A stretch of DNA of 64,000 bases from Thalassobius vesicularis. Lineage in GTDB: Bacteria > Pseudomonadota > Alphaproteobacteria > Rhodobacterales > Rhodobacteraceae. The stretch covers positions 62,001 through 126,000 of the forward strand of contig NZ_SSMD01000002.1 of the NCBI RefSeq assembly GCF_004799325.1. The letters run 5' to 3'. A program made the translations under genes and the position numbers. Below are positions 37,453-45,961 of this stretch, one piece after another; the stretch's first letter is position 1, and every line of letters begins with the position of its first letter. Below the pieces are notes generated by a model. The model did not search any database, was not told the origin of the DNA, and worked only from the letters and a program-made list of their open reading frames with translations.

Positions 37453-37650
37453 TCAGGCGCCCAGGGTCTTGGCGACCCAGACGCAGAATATCCCCACGGC
37501 CAGGGCCGTCAGGCCCAGCAGGCGGCGCTGATCCATGGGCAGGGCGCGCAGGGCTTCCAGCAACTGCTCGATAATCGAAGGGGCCAGCGCCCAGGCCAGC
37601 CCCTCCACGATCAGCACCAGCCCGAGGGCCAACAGTGCGATTTCGATCAT
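37453..37650 (-). CDS. DUF2065 family membrane protein
   Basis: A 65-residue protein with two hydrophobic helices (MIEIALLALGLVLIVEGLAW and LLGLTALAVGIFCVWVA) joined by a loop with IIEQLLEALRALPMDQRR, the DUF2065 pattern. It starts 4 bases inside hflC (overlap at 37647-37650), so it is co-translated with hflKC. In many proteobacteria it follows hflC. Confidence 0.9.
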   Translation of the reverse strand: MIEIALLALGLVLIVEGLAWALAPSIIEQLLEALRALPMDQRRLLGLTALAVGIFCVWVAKTLGA

Positions 37651-38525
37651 TTCGACGCGCCGTCAGCCTTCAGATAGTCGAAGAACTCGCTGTCCGGGGT
37701 CAGCACCAGCGACGAGTTTCCGCCCTTCAGCGCCTTTTCGTACGCTTGCAGCGAGCGGTAGAAGGCGAAAAACTCGGGGTCCGCGCCGAAGGCTTCGGCG
37801 AAGATCGCGTTGCGTTTGGCGTCCGCTTCACCGCGGGTGACCTGGGCTTCGCGCTCGGCCTCGGACAGGGTTTCGACCACGGTACGATCGGCCAGCGCGC
37901 GCACGCGTTGTGCTGCTTCGTTACCGCGGGCGATTTCGTCGGCCGCTTCGCGTTCGCGTTCGGCTTTCATCCGGGCAAAGGTCGCGTCAAGGTTCTGCTG
38001 CGGCAGGTTGGTCTGCTTCAGGCGGACGTCCACGACCTCGATCCCCAGGCTGCGCGCCGAGGTGCGGGCCTGGTCGCGGATCCGGGTCATCAGAACGCGG
38101 CGGTCCTGCGACAGGATCGTGTCCGAGGTCACCTGATCGGCACCCAGCACTTCGCGGATCTGCGCGTTCAGGATCGAGGACAGCCGGTCCTCGGCCACGC
38201 GGATGCCGCCGACGCCGACGGCCTGACGGAACTGCACCACGTCGCTGATGCGGTAGCGCGCGAAGGCGTCCACCACCAGGCGGCGGTCATCCGAGGGGGT
38301 CACCTCGATCGCGTCGGTGTCCAGCGACAGAATACGGTCGTCGTATTTCACGACTTCCTGGATCAGCGGCACCTTGAAGTTCAGGCCCGGCTTTTCCTTG
38401 ACGGCGCGGATCTGGCCGAATTGCAGCACCAGCGCCTTTTCGCGTTCATCCACCACGAAAACCGAGGACAGAACGCCCACGACGGCGATCACGACAACGG
38501 GGATGGCATAAGTCAGTTTCTTCAT
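37647..38525 (-). CDS. hflC: HflC, SPFH-family modulator of FtsH
   Basis: A 292-residue inner-membrane protein with a single N-terminal helix (LTYAIPVVVIAVVGVLSSVF) and a periplasmic SPFH/band 7 domain (EKALVLQFGQIRAVKEKPGL; YDDRILSLDTDAIEVTPSDD). A coiled-coil tail holds repeated Ala/Glu (AEREREAADEIARGNEAAQR). It forms the HflKC cage around FtsH. It is followed by DUF2065 and preceded by hflK with a 3-base gap. Confidence 0.95.
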   Translation of the reverse strand: MKKLTYAIPVVVIAVVGVLSSVFVVDEREKALVLQFGQIRAVKEKPGLNFKVPLIQEVVKYDDRILSLDTDAIEVTPSDDRRLVVDAFARYRISDVVQFRQAVGVGGIRVAEDRLSSILNAQIREVLGADQVTSDTILSQDRRVLMTRIRDQARTSARSLGIEVVDVRLKQTNLPQQNLDATFARMKAEREREAADEIARGNEAAQRVRALADRTVVETLSEAEREAQVTRGEADAKRNAIFAEAFGADPEFFAFYRSLQAYEKALKGGNSSLVLTPDSEFFDYLKADGASK

Positions 38526-38528
38526 GGC

Positions 38529-39671
38529 TCAGTTCCCCCCCTTGCGCAGTTCGTTCAGCGGCAGGTAGGGCACCACGCCCGAGCCGCCCTGGCCGATCAC
38601 GCTGCTGTCCAGGATGGTCTTGTCCACCTCGCCCAGCACTTTTTCCATCGTCTCCAGGTACAGACGTTTGCGCGTCACTTCGGGGGCCTTTTCGTATTCG
38701 GCACGCACCGCGCTGAAGCGGCTGGCCTCACCCAGGGCGTCGTTCACGACCTCGGCGCGATAGGCTTCGGCCTGTTCCAGCTTTTGCGCCGCTTCACCGC
38801 GCGCTTCGGCCAGCACCTTGTTGGCATAGGCATCGGCCTGACGTTGCAGTCGGTCGCGTTCCTGTTCGGCGGCCTGCACGGCGCGGAAGCTGTCGATCAC
38901 TTCGCGCGGCGGGTCGGCCTTTTCCAGGTTGACGCGGACGATGTTGATGCCGCTTTCGTACTCGTTCAGGATCGACTGGATGTTTTCCTTCACCCGGTCG
39001 GCGATCAGGCCGCGGTCGCGGTTCAGGATCGGCGCCAGGTTGCTGGCCGCGATGATCTCGCGCATCACGGATTCCGAGACCGCCTGCACGGTCAGGCGCG
39101 GGTCCGAGATGTTGAACAGCAGTTTCGCCGGATCGTTGATGTTCCACACCACCTGGAAATCGATATCCACGATATTCGCGTCCGTGGTCAGCATCAGGCC
39201 CGAATCCGCGCTGCCGCGCGCCACACCCACGGTTTCCGTCCGTTCCGAGGTCACGTTCACCACTTCGGCGGTCACGAACGGCCAGGGCGCAAAGTTCAGA
39301 CCGGGGTTGCCGATCTTGTGGAACTCGCCCAGCAGCAGCTCGACCGATTGTTCTTCGGGCTTCACGGTGTAGAAGCTGCCGAACGCCCAAAGCGCCACGG
39401 CCGCCATCACGCCCAGCCCCACGGTCCCCTTCGAGACCCCCGGCCCCGACGGACGCGAGCCGCGATTGGCCGGCCCATTGCCGCCGCCACCGCCGCCGCC
39501 CATCAGAACGCGCAGGCGTTCCTGGCCTTTCTTCATCAGCTCGTCGATCTCGGGGATCTGCGGGCCATCGTCCTGCGGACGCCGGCCACCATTGTTGTTC
39601 GGGCGGTTGTCGTCGCCGCCGCCTCCTCTGTTTCCGCCGCCGCCCCAGGGGCCGCCAGAATTACCAGCCAT
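38529..39671 (-). CDS. hflK: HflK, SPFH-family modulator of FtsH
   Basis: A 380-residue partner of HflC. The N-terminal cytoplasmic region is Gly/Asn-rich (AGNSGGPWGGGGNRGGGGDD) with a further GGGGGG run. A transmembrane helix lies near residue 85 (GLGVMAAVALWAFGSFYTV), then the SPFH domain (KPEEQSVELLLGEFHKIGNP) and an Ala/Glu coiled coil. It ends in VPYLPLNELRKGGN. It is first of hflK-hflC-DUF2065. Confidence 0.95.
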   Translation of the reverse strand: MAGNSGGPWGGGGNRGGGGDDNRPNNNGGRRPQDDGPQIPEIDELMKKGQERLRVLMGGGGGGGNGPANRGSRPSGPGVSKGTVGLGVMAAVALWAFGSFYTVKPEEQSVELLLGEFHKIGNPGLNFAPWPFVTAEVVNVTSERTETVGVARGSADSGLMLTTDANIVDIDFQVVWNINDPAKLLFNISDPRLTVQAVSESVMREIIAASNLAPILNRDRGLIADRVKENIQSILNEYESGINIVRVNLEKADPPREVIDSFRAVQAAEQERDRLQRQADAYANKVLAEARGEAAQKLEQAEAYRAEVVNDALGEASRFSAVRAEYEKAPEVTRKRLYLETMEKVLGEVDKTILDSSVIGQGGSGVVPYLPLNELRKGGN

Positions 39672-39744
39672 TAACCAGTCTTCCTCTTGTTATCTTTGTT
39701 CTCGGGCTGCCCATAACCTGTGCAGCCTTTGCGAAAATTCAAGC

Positions 39745-41106
39745 TCAGGCCCGGCGAACCGGGGTCTTCATGGTGACGATTTCCTCGGACATGGTGGGGT
39801 GCACCGCCACGGTCCGGTCGAAATCCTCTTTCGTGGCGCCCATCTTGACCGCGATTCCGGCCAGCTGGATCATCTCTCCGGCGCCCGGCGCCACGATGTG
39901 GCAGCCCAGAATGCGGCGCGTGTCGGCGCAAACGACCAGCTTCATCAGAACACGATCCGTGCGCCCGGCAAAGGCCGATTGCATCGGCTTGAACGAGGTT
40001 GCGTAAACCTCGATCGGGCCCTTCTCGCGCGCCTCTTCCTCGCTCATCCCCACGGTGCCCATCTCGGGCTGGGTGAAGATCGCGGTCGGGATCAGCTCGT
40101 GGTCGGGCTTGGTCGGGTTGCCCTTGAACACGGTTTCCACGAAAGCCATCCCCTCGCGGATCGCGACAGGGGTCAGGTTCACCCGGTCCGTCACATCGCC
40201 CACCGCGTAGATCGAGGGCACCGCCGTCTGGCTATAGTCATCCACGATCACCTGACCGCCCCGGCCCAGCTTCACGCCCGCCTGTTCCAGACCCATATCG
40301 TCGGTGTTGGGCGCGCGGCCCGTGGCGAACATGACCTGATCGAACACCGTCTCGTCGCCATTCGTCGCCACCACACGGATGCGCCCGTCGCTGGTCCGCT
40401 CCATGCTTTCGACATTCGTGCCCAGGTGCAGCTTCACGCCGCGCTGGATCATTTCCTCGGCCACCAGCCCGCGCGCTTCGTCGTCAAAGCCCCGCAGGAT
40501 CTGCGCGCCGCGGTAATATTGCGTCACGTCCACGCCCAGCCCGTTCAGGATGCCCGCGAATTCGCACGCGATATAGCCGCCGCCCAGGATCAGGATATTC
40601 TTCGGCATTTCCGACAGATGGAAAATGTCGTTCGAGGTGATGGCCAGCTCCGCCCCCGGCACGTCCACCTTCACCGGACGCCCGCCCATCGCCAGCAGGA
40701 TATGCTTGGCCGTCTTGCGCTCGCCCGTCGACAGCTCGACCGTATGCGCATCCACGACCTTGGCCCGCGCATCGAACGTCTGAACGCCCGAGCCCGCCAG
40801 CAGCCGCCGATACACGCCCTCCAGACGGTCCAGTTCCGCGTTCAGCTTGTCCTTGAACGCGTCCCAGCTGAACGCGCCCAGCTGGATGTCCCAGCCGTAC
40901 GCCTCGGCATCCGCCGCCATGCCGGAAAACTCGCTGGCAAACACCATCAGCTTTTTCGGCACGCAGCCCCGGATCACGCAGGTGCCGCCATAGCGGTCCT
41001 CTTCGGCCAGCGCCACCTTGGCACCGGCGTCGCCAGCGGCCACACGCGCCGCCCGAACCCCGCCCGAGCCCCCGCCGATCACGAACAGGTCATAGTCGAA
41101 TTGCAT
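39745..41106 (-). CDS. gor: glutathione-disulfide reductase
   Basis: NADPH-dependent reduction of glutathione disulfide; a 453-residue FAD homodimer. The FAD motif GGGSGGVRAARVAA is at residues 12-25 and the redox disulfide in GGTCVIRGCVPKKL near residue 40. The NAD(P) motif is ILGGGYIACEFAG near 175, the second FAD site is YAVGDVTDRVNLTPVAI, and the C-terminal active-site His is in AVHPTMSEE. It follows rpiA by 9 bases on the same strand. Confidence 0.94.
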   Translation of the reverse strand: MQFDYDLFVIGGGSGGVRAARVAAGDAGAKVALAEEDRYGGTCVIRGCVPKKLMVFASEFSGMAADAEAYGWDIQLGAFSWDAFKDKLNAELDRLEGVYRRLLAGSGVQTFDARAKVVDAHTVELSTGERKTAKHILLAMGGRPVKVDVPGAELAITSNDIFHLSEMPKNILILGGGYIACEFAGILNGLGVDVTQYYRGAQILRGFDDEARGLVAEEMIQRGVKLHLGTNVESMERTSDGRIRVVATNGDETVFDQVMFATGRAPNTDDMGLEQAGVKLGRGGQVIVDDYSQTAVPSIYAVGDVTDRVNLTPVAIREGMAFVETVFKGNPTKPDHELIPTAIFTQPEMGTVGMSEEEAREKGPIEVYATSFKPMQSAFAGRTDRVLMKLVVCADTRRILGCHIVAPGAGEMIQLAGIAVKMGATKEDFDRTVAVHPTMSEEIVTMKTPVRRA

Positions 41107-41115
41107 CAGTTGTCC

Positions 41116-41904
41116 TCAGTCAGAAAGGTCCGTGAACAGGTTGTCCGCCTCGACGAAATCCAGACGGTCATGCTGTACCGAACCCTCGTTAATGTCGCGT
41201 GTTTCGACCCGACCGTCGCCGTAGCCGATGACCACCGTGTCACAAATATCCATGAACAGCCCGTTTTCAACCACGCCCGGGATCTGGTTCAGCGCCATCG
41301 CCAGCTGGCGGGCGTTCCCGATGCGGTTCAGGTGCAGGTCCAGAATGTGGTTGCCCTCGTCCGTCACATAGGCCACCGCGCCGTTCATCCGCAGCGTCGT
41401 TTCGCGCCCCATCACGTCCAGAGAGATCAGCAATTCCTCCAGCAGCGCCTTGCTGGTCTGCCAGCCGAACGGGATCACCTCGACCGGCAGGGGAAACGCG
41501 CCCAGCGTCTCGACCTCTTTGCTGGCATCCGTGATCACGATCATCCGGTCGCTGGCCGTCGCCACGATCTTTTCCTGCAACAGCGCCCCGCCGCCGCCCT
41601 TGATCAGGTTGAACTCGCCGTCGAACTCGTCCGCGCCATCAATGGTGACGTCCAGCCAGCGCGCCTGGTCCAGGCTGATCACGTCGATCCCCACCTCGCG
41701 CGCCAGCATCGCTGTCCGGGCCGAGGTCGGCACCCCCTTGATCCGCAGCCCCTCTTCGCGCACGCGCTCGCCCAGGCAGCGCACCATCCATGCCGCGGTC
41801 GAACCCGTGCCCAGACCGACCTTCATCCCGTCCTCGACAAAGTCCACCGCCCGCTTGGCAGCGACGAACTTGGCCTTGTCGATGGGTGACAATTCTCCGG
41901 TCAT
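41116..41904 (-). CDS. rpiA: ribose-5-phosphate isomerase A
   Basis: Interconverts ribose-5-phosphate and ribulose-5-phosphate, 262 residues. Motifs are KVGLGTGSTAAWMVRCLGE near residue 29, DGADEFDGEFNLIKGGGGAL (catalytic Asp and Lys), EKIVATASDRMIVI and the C-terminal GVVENGLFMDICDTVVIGY. The start is ATG 41904 (GGAG 8 bases upstream). Together with gor it suggests shared control of NADPH and pentose metabolism. Confidence 0.95.
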   Translation of the reverse strand: MTGELSPIDKAKFVAAKRAVDFVEDGMKVGLGTGSTAAWMVRCLGERVREEGLRIKGVPTSARTAMLAREVGIDVISLDQARWLDVTIDGADEFDGEFNLIKGGGGALLQEKIVATASDRMIVITDASKEVETLGAFPLPVEVIPFGWQTSKALLEELLISLDVMGRETTLRMNGAVAYVTDEGNHILDLHLNRIGNARQLAMALNQIPGVVENGLFMDICDTVVIGYGDGRVETRDINEGSVQHDRLDFVEADNLFTDLSD

Positions 41905-42090
41905 GGCGGTGACTCCAATGGTTCTGAAACGCTTATAGAAAAGTTGCCGCAAAGGTGCGAGGGGGAAGCGCCCGTTTTCCGCGATCCGCCTTGGCGCGCG
42001 CAGGCCGAAATTCCTTGGATTATGTTACCTTTGCGCCTTACGCTGTGTCATTGCCCATATTTTTGGTCAATTTATTAAAGGATATTTTCC

Positions 42091-42656
42091 ATGACCCGTC
42101 TTCTGACCTCTGTTTCCGCAGTGCTTGTTGCCTTGGCCGGTTGTGCCCCCGTTCCGATTTCCAGCAAAGTGTATGCCCCCAATCCCGCCGATGCGTTCCC
42201 GTTCAGGGCGGCGGCAGCGGTTGCATGATGAACAACGCCAAATCCGTCGCAAACCGCCAGATCGGCACCGCCGATGTCCGCGTTTCGCTGTGGGCCTCGC
42301 CCCCGGAACAGGCCAAGCCCCACGCCACCGTCGATCTGCAGATCCTGCAGCGCAAAAAGCTCGGCCCGATCCAGTCCGTCCGGATCAATCCGGGCCGCAT
42401 CCGCCTTGAGGAGGGCGGCAAAAGCTACGCCCCCGCGACCCGCAAGACGCATAACAACACCAACGCGGAACACGGCCTCCAGTTCAACGGGGCCTACGTG
42501 ACCTTCCCGTCGCCCACGGGCAACGCCGAGGCCGCCCGCGTGGTCTTTCAACCCGGCGCCATCACCATCGGCGGCCGCGCCGTCGATTTCGCGCCGATCC
42601 GCTTCACCCGCACGACCGAGGTCGCCATCTACCTCTTCCCCTGCATCCCGGCCTGA
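42091..42656 (+). pseudogene. lipoprotein gene split by an apparent frameshift
   Basis: From ATG 42091 (AAAGGA 10 bases upstream) the sequence encodes a clear lipoprotein signal (MTRLLTSVSAVLVALAGCAP, lipobox LAGC), then VPISSKVYAPNPADAFPF. It then changes to a low-complexity stretch and stops at TGA 42226. A second frame, open through the same region, carries QGGGSGCMMNNAKSVANRQI and a coherent 143-residue beta-rich domain to 42656. Its first ATG (42225) overlaps the TGA. One missing base near 42200-42206 would fuse them. Alternatives are two coupled genes or a sequencing error. No known family recognised. Confidence 0.6.
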
Positions 42657-42682
42657 GCACCGCAAAAGAGTTGTACGTTTTT

Positions 42683-42708
42683 CCCCGGGAATCATACGAT
42701 TTCCGGGG
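42683..42708. other. hairpin between lipoprotein and sdaA
   Basis: CCCCGGGAATC and GATTTCCGGGG form an 11-bp stem with one G-T pair and a 4-base ATAC loop. T runs flank it weakly. It could terminate the lipoprotein transcript or lie in the sdaA leader. Confidence 0.5.
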
Positions 42709-42814
42709 TTAACGCATCGTGACCACAGCGGTTTTCCCCGCTGAAACGTCGCAAATCGCGGGGGTCGCGCCCCCCTGTCCGGTGCTAGAATGGGCGAAAC
42801 AACAGGGGTGCGCG

Positions 42815-44188
42815 ATGTTTCTTTCGGTCTTCGACATGTTCAAAATAGGCGTCGGCCCGTCCTCCTCGCACACGATGGGGCCGATGGTGGCTGCCGCGCA
42901 ATTCCTTGATTTCATGCGAAAATCTCCGTTCGACTTCCACGGTTTGCGGGCGTCCTTGCATGGCTCTCTGGCCTTTACCGGGGTGGGCCACGCAACCGAC
43001 CGCGCCACCGTTCTGGGGCTGGCCGGTTTCACCCCCGAAAGCTACGACCACGCCCGCGCCGAGGCCGTTCTGGAGCAGATCAACGCCACCGGCAAAATCC
43101 TTCTCCCCGACTTCAACCCATTGAATTTCAACCCGAAATCCGACCTGATCTTTGATTACGACCACCCCCTGCCCGGCCACGCCAACGGCATGATCCTGAT
43201 GGCCACCGACGCGCAGGGCGACGTGATCTTGCAGGAAACCTACTATTCCGTCGGCGGCGGCTTCGTCCTGACCGAGGCACAACTGGCCGCCGGACAGGAC
43301 ACCGATCAGGGCCCGCCGGTGCCGTTCCCGTTCAAAACTGCCGCGCAAATGCTTGAAATGGCTGAACAATCTGGCAAGACCATCGCCCAGATGAAGGCCG
43401 CGAACGAGCTGTCTCGCAACTCGCACGCGCACCTCAAGGACGGCATGGCGCGGCTGTGGGACGTGATGAACGCCTGCATCGAGCGCGGCCTGACCAATGA
43501 CGGCATCCTGCCCGGCGGGCTGAAGATCAAACGCCGCGCCAAAGCCATACATGATGCGTTGCAGGCCGAGCGCGGCCTCAACATCTCGGCCCCACACGTC
43601 ATCAACGACTGGATGAGCACCTACGCAATGGCCGTCAACGAAGAGAACGCCGCCGGCGGTCAGGTCGTCACCGCCCCCACCAATGGCGCCGCCGGGGTGC
43701 TGCCTGCGGTCATCCGCTATTGGCTGGACCACGTTCCCGGCGCAACACCTTCAAAAGTCGACGAATTTCTGCTGACCGCCGCCGCGATTGGCGGGCTGAT
43801 CAAGTACAATGCCTCGATTTCCGGGGCCGAGGCGGGCTGTCAGGCCGAGGTCGGCTCGGCCGCCGCAATGGCCGCTGCCGGGCTGTGTGCCGTAATGGGC
43901 GGCACCCCGGAGCAGATTGAAAACGCTGCGGAAATCGCGTTGGAGCATCATCTGGGCATGACCTGCGACCCGGTGAAGGGGCTGGTTCAGGTGCCCTGCA
44001 TCGAGCGTAACGGGCTGGGCGCGATCAAGGCCGTCTCGGCCGCCTCGCTGGCGCTGCGCGGCAACGGCCAGCACTTTGTCCCGCTGGACGCCGCGATCGA
44101 AACCATGCGTCAGACCGGCCGCGACATGCACGAGCATTACAAGGAAACCTCGCTCGGGGGGTTGGCCGTAAACGTGCCGAATTGCTGA
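42815..44188 (+). CDS. sdaA: L-serine ammonia-lyase (iron-sulfur type)
   Basis: Deaminates L-serine to pyruvate, 457 residues, the single-chain form. The start [20 protein letters not shown] (SSSHTMGP serine-binding), [40 protein letters not shown] and [19 protein letters not shown] hold the Fe-S cysteines. I start at ATG 42815 (AGGGG 7 bases upstream), the usual N-terminus; upstream in-frame codons are leader sequence. Confidence 0.95.
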   Translation: MFLSVFDMFKIGVGPSSSHTMGPMVAAAQFLDFMRKSPFDFHGLRASLHGSLAFTGVGHATDRATVLGLAGFTPESYDHARAEAVLEQINATGKILLPDFNPLNFNPKSDLIFDYDHPLPGHANGMILMATDAQGDVILQETYYSVGGGFVLTEAQLAAGQDTDQGPPVPFPFKTAAQMLEMAEQSGKTIAQMKAANELSRNSHAHLKDGMARLWDVMNACIERGLTNDGILPGGLKIKRRAKAIHDALQAERGLNISAPHVINDWMSTYAMAVNEENAAGGQVVTAPTNGAAGVLPAVIRYWLDHVPGATPSKVDEFLLTAAAIGGLIKYNASISGAEAGCQAEVGSAAAMAAAGLCAVMGGTPEQIENAAEIALEHHLGMTCDPVKGLVQVPCIERNGLGAIKAVSAASLALRGNGQHFVPLDAAIETMRQTGRDMHEHYKETSLGGLAVNVPNC

Positions 44189-44278
44189 ACAATTTCGTCA
44201 CACGCCGCTAGACCACCCCAAACCGCACCGAATTTCCACGGCCTTGCCGCCCGACCGGCGCGCTTCTAATCTGCGCCG

Positions 44279-45217
44279 ATGCAAACTGATCGCCCCTTTC
44301 TTGGCATCCTGCTGATGCTGCTGTTTTGCGCGCTCGCCCCCTTGGGTGATGCGTTGGCGAAACTGTTGGGCGCATCGCTGTCGGTCGCCATGATCCTGAT
44401 GGTCCGCTTTCTGGCGCAGGCCCTGTTCCTGGCCCCGCTGACGCTGGCCACCCGCCGCCCGTGGCGCCTGCGCGGCCGTCTGCTGAGGCTGACCGTCTGG
44501 CGCACCCTGCTGCACATCGCCGGGATCGGTATGATGTTCACGGGGCTACGTTTTTTACCACTGGCCGACGCCATCGCCATCGCCTTCGTGATGCCGTTCC
44601 TGATGCTGTTGCTGGGCAAATACGTCCTGCACGAGGATGTCGGCCCGCGCCGCCTGATAGCCTGCGTGATCGGGTTCGGAGGCACCCTTCTGGTGATCCA
44701 GCCCAGTTTCGCGCAGGTCGGCCTGCCGGCGCTGCTGCCTTTGGGCGTGGCCGTCGTGTTCGCCCTGTTCATGCTGGTCACGCGCCAGATCGCCAAGGAC
44801 ACCGACCCCATCGCCCTGCAAGCCGTCAGCGGGGCCATCGCCTCGTTGATCCTGGCCCCGGTGATGCTGATCGGCACCGTCCTGCATTGGCCCAGCTTTT
44901 CGCTGGTGGTGCCGACCGTTAACCAAGCCGTGCTGCTGTTCCTGATCGGCCTCGTCGGTACACTCGCACATCTGGTGATGACTTGGTCGCTGCGCTTTGC
45001 GCCCTCGACCACGCTGGCCCCGATGCAATATCTGGAAATCCCCTTTGCCACCGCCATCGGCTGGCTACTTTTCAAGGATCTGCCCAACGGTCTGGCCGCC
45101 ATGGGGATCACGATCACGATGGCCTCAGGCCTTTATATCGTGTTCAGAGAACGGGCCACCCATCGCCCGTCAGCACAGCCCGCACCGCCGCCTCCAGCGC
45201 CACCAGCGGCAGAATGA
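44279..45217 (+). CDS. EamA/DMT-family transporter
   Basis: A 312-residue protein with about ten helices in two repeats. It starts MQTDRPFLGILLMLLFCALA, and the second repeat runs from about residue 150 (PLGVAVVFALFMLVTRQIAK). The DALAKLLGASLSVAMILMVR opening is seen in riboflavin/SAM-like DMT carriers, but the substrate is unknown. The Pro/Ala tail (RPSAQPAPPPPAPPAAE) lies within a 74-base convergent overlap with thiN. Confidence 0.82.
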   Translation: MQTDRPFLGILLMLLFCALAPLGDALAKLLGASLSVAMILMVRFLAQALFLAPLTLATRRPWRLRGRLLRLTVWRTLLHIAGIGMMFTGLRFLPLADAIAIAFVMPFLMLLLGKYVLHEDVGPRRLIACVIGFGGTLLVIQPSFAQVGLPALLPLGVAVVFALFMLVTRQIAKDTDPIALQAVSGAIASLILAPVMLIGTVLHWPSFSLVVPTVNQAVLLFLIGLVGTLAHLVMTWSLRFAPSTTLAPMQYLEIPFATAIGWLLFKDLPNGLAAMGITITMASGLYIVFRERATHRPSAQPAPPPPAPPAAE

Positions 45218-45824
45218 CGATCATCCGGGGCGCATCCATCTGCAGGTCCACCGCGCCCACCGCCCGGTTCGACGTCCCCACGCGGCCATAGGGCGCAAAA
45301 CTCAGCCCCTCGATCGGCCATTCCAGCCCGCTGGACTGCCCGCGCACCTCGGCCATCGGGAACAGCGACACCAGCGTGCCGGGCTCCAGATCAAAATGCG
45401 CCTTCGCAGGACACAGGAACACCACCTGATCGGCGGTCAGCAGCAGGCAGCGCCGTTCCGGCCGCCGCAGCAGGGTGTTGAAACAGGCCAGCAGGTGATC
45501 CAGCCGGTCGCCCTCAAACCCCACGCCGATCACCAGCGGGGCCGCGATGCTGCGCAGCGCCTTGTCGAAATCGGTGCTGTCCTGTTCCGGGATGCGGTGG
45601 ATACGCTCTGGCCCCAGCGCCTCGCGCGCGCGCGCGGAAAGGGAATCGAGGTCGCCGATCACCGCCTCGGGCGTCAATCCGTGCGCCAGGGCCACGTCTG
45701 CCCCCCCGTCTGCGGCGACAATCCGCGGCGCCAAATCCAGCGCCCGGCGCAAGGTCGCCCCCGTGGCGCCCCCCGCCCCGATCAGTGTGACTGCCTGCTC
45801 TGAGTGAAAAATCGGCTTATTCAT
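45144..45824 (-). CDS. thiN: thiamine diphosphokinase
   Basis: Transfers pyrophosphate from ATP to thiamine to give ThDP, 226 residues. Motifs are RIVAADGGADVALAHGLTPE near residue 34, VIGDLDSLSARARE, QDSTDFDKAL near residue 85 and GFEGDRLDHLLACFNTLLR, in the order of the TPK catalytic domain. A C-terminal beta domain follows (LVSLFPMAEVRGQSSGLEW; VGTSNRAVGAVDLQ). The 3' end overlaps the convergent DMT gene. Confidence 0.9.
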   Translation of the reverse strand: MNKPIFHSEQAVTLIGAGGATGATLRRALDLAPRIVAADGGADVALAHGLTPEAVIGDLDSLSARAREALGPERIHRIPEQDSTDFDKALRSIAAPLVIGVGFEGDRLDHLLACFNTLLRRPERRCLLLTADQVVFLCPAKAHFDLEPGTLVSLFPMAEVRGQSSGLEWPIEGLSFAPYGRVGTSNRAVGAVDLQMDAPRMIVILPLVALEAAVRAVLTGDGWPVL

Positions 45825-45961
45825 ATGCCGTTTAGTGCCCGTTAACCGTAGGGATCACAATATCGCCATAAAATGATACTGTAAAAACCCAAGATTCGAG
45901 CCTCTTTGGTCTGGTTCCTCATGGTAAACAATGGGTCATAATAACCAGGAAGCGAGTAGTC

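Noticed and set aside
37635-41889. Long plus-strand frames opposite hflK, hflC, gor and rpiA
   Set aside because: They mirror genes with clear motifs and cover gene boundaries without start signals. Composition is that of antisense high-GC DNA.
42719-42814. N-terminal extension of sdaA
   Set aside because: The known N-terminus [20 protein letters not shown] begins at 42815 with a good ribosome site; the upstream codons contain no domain.
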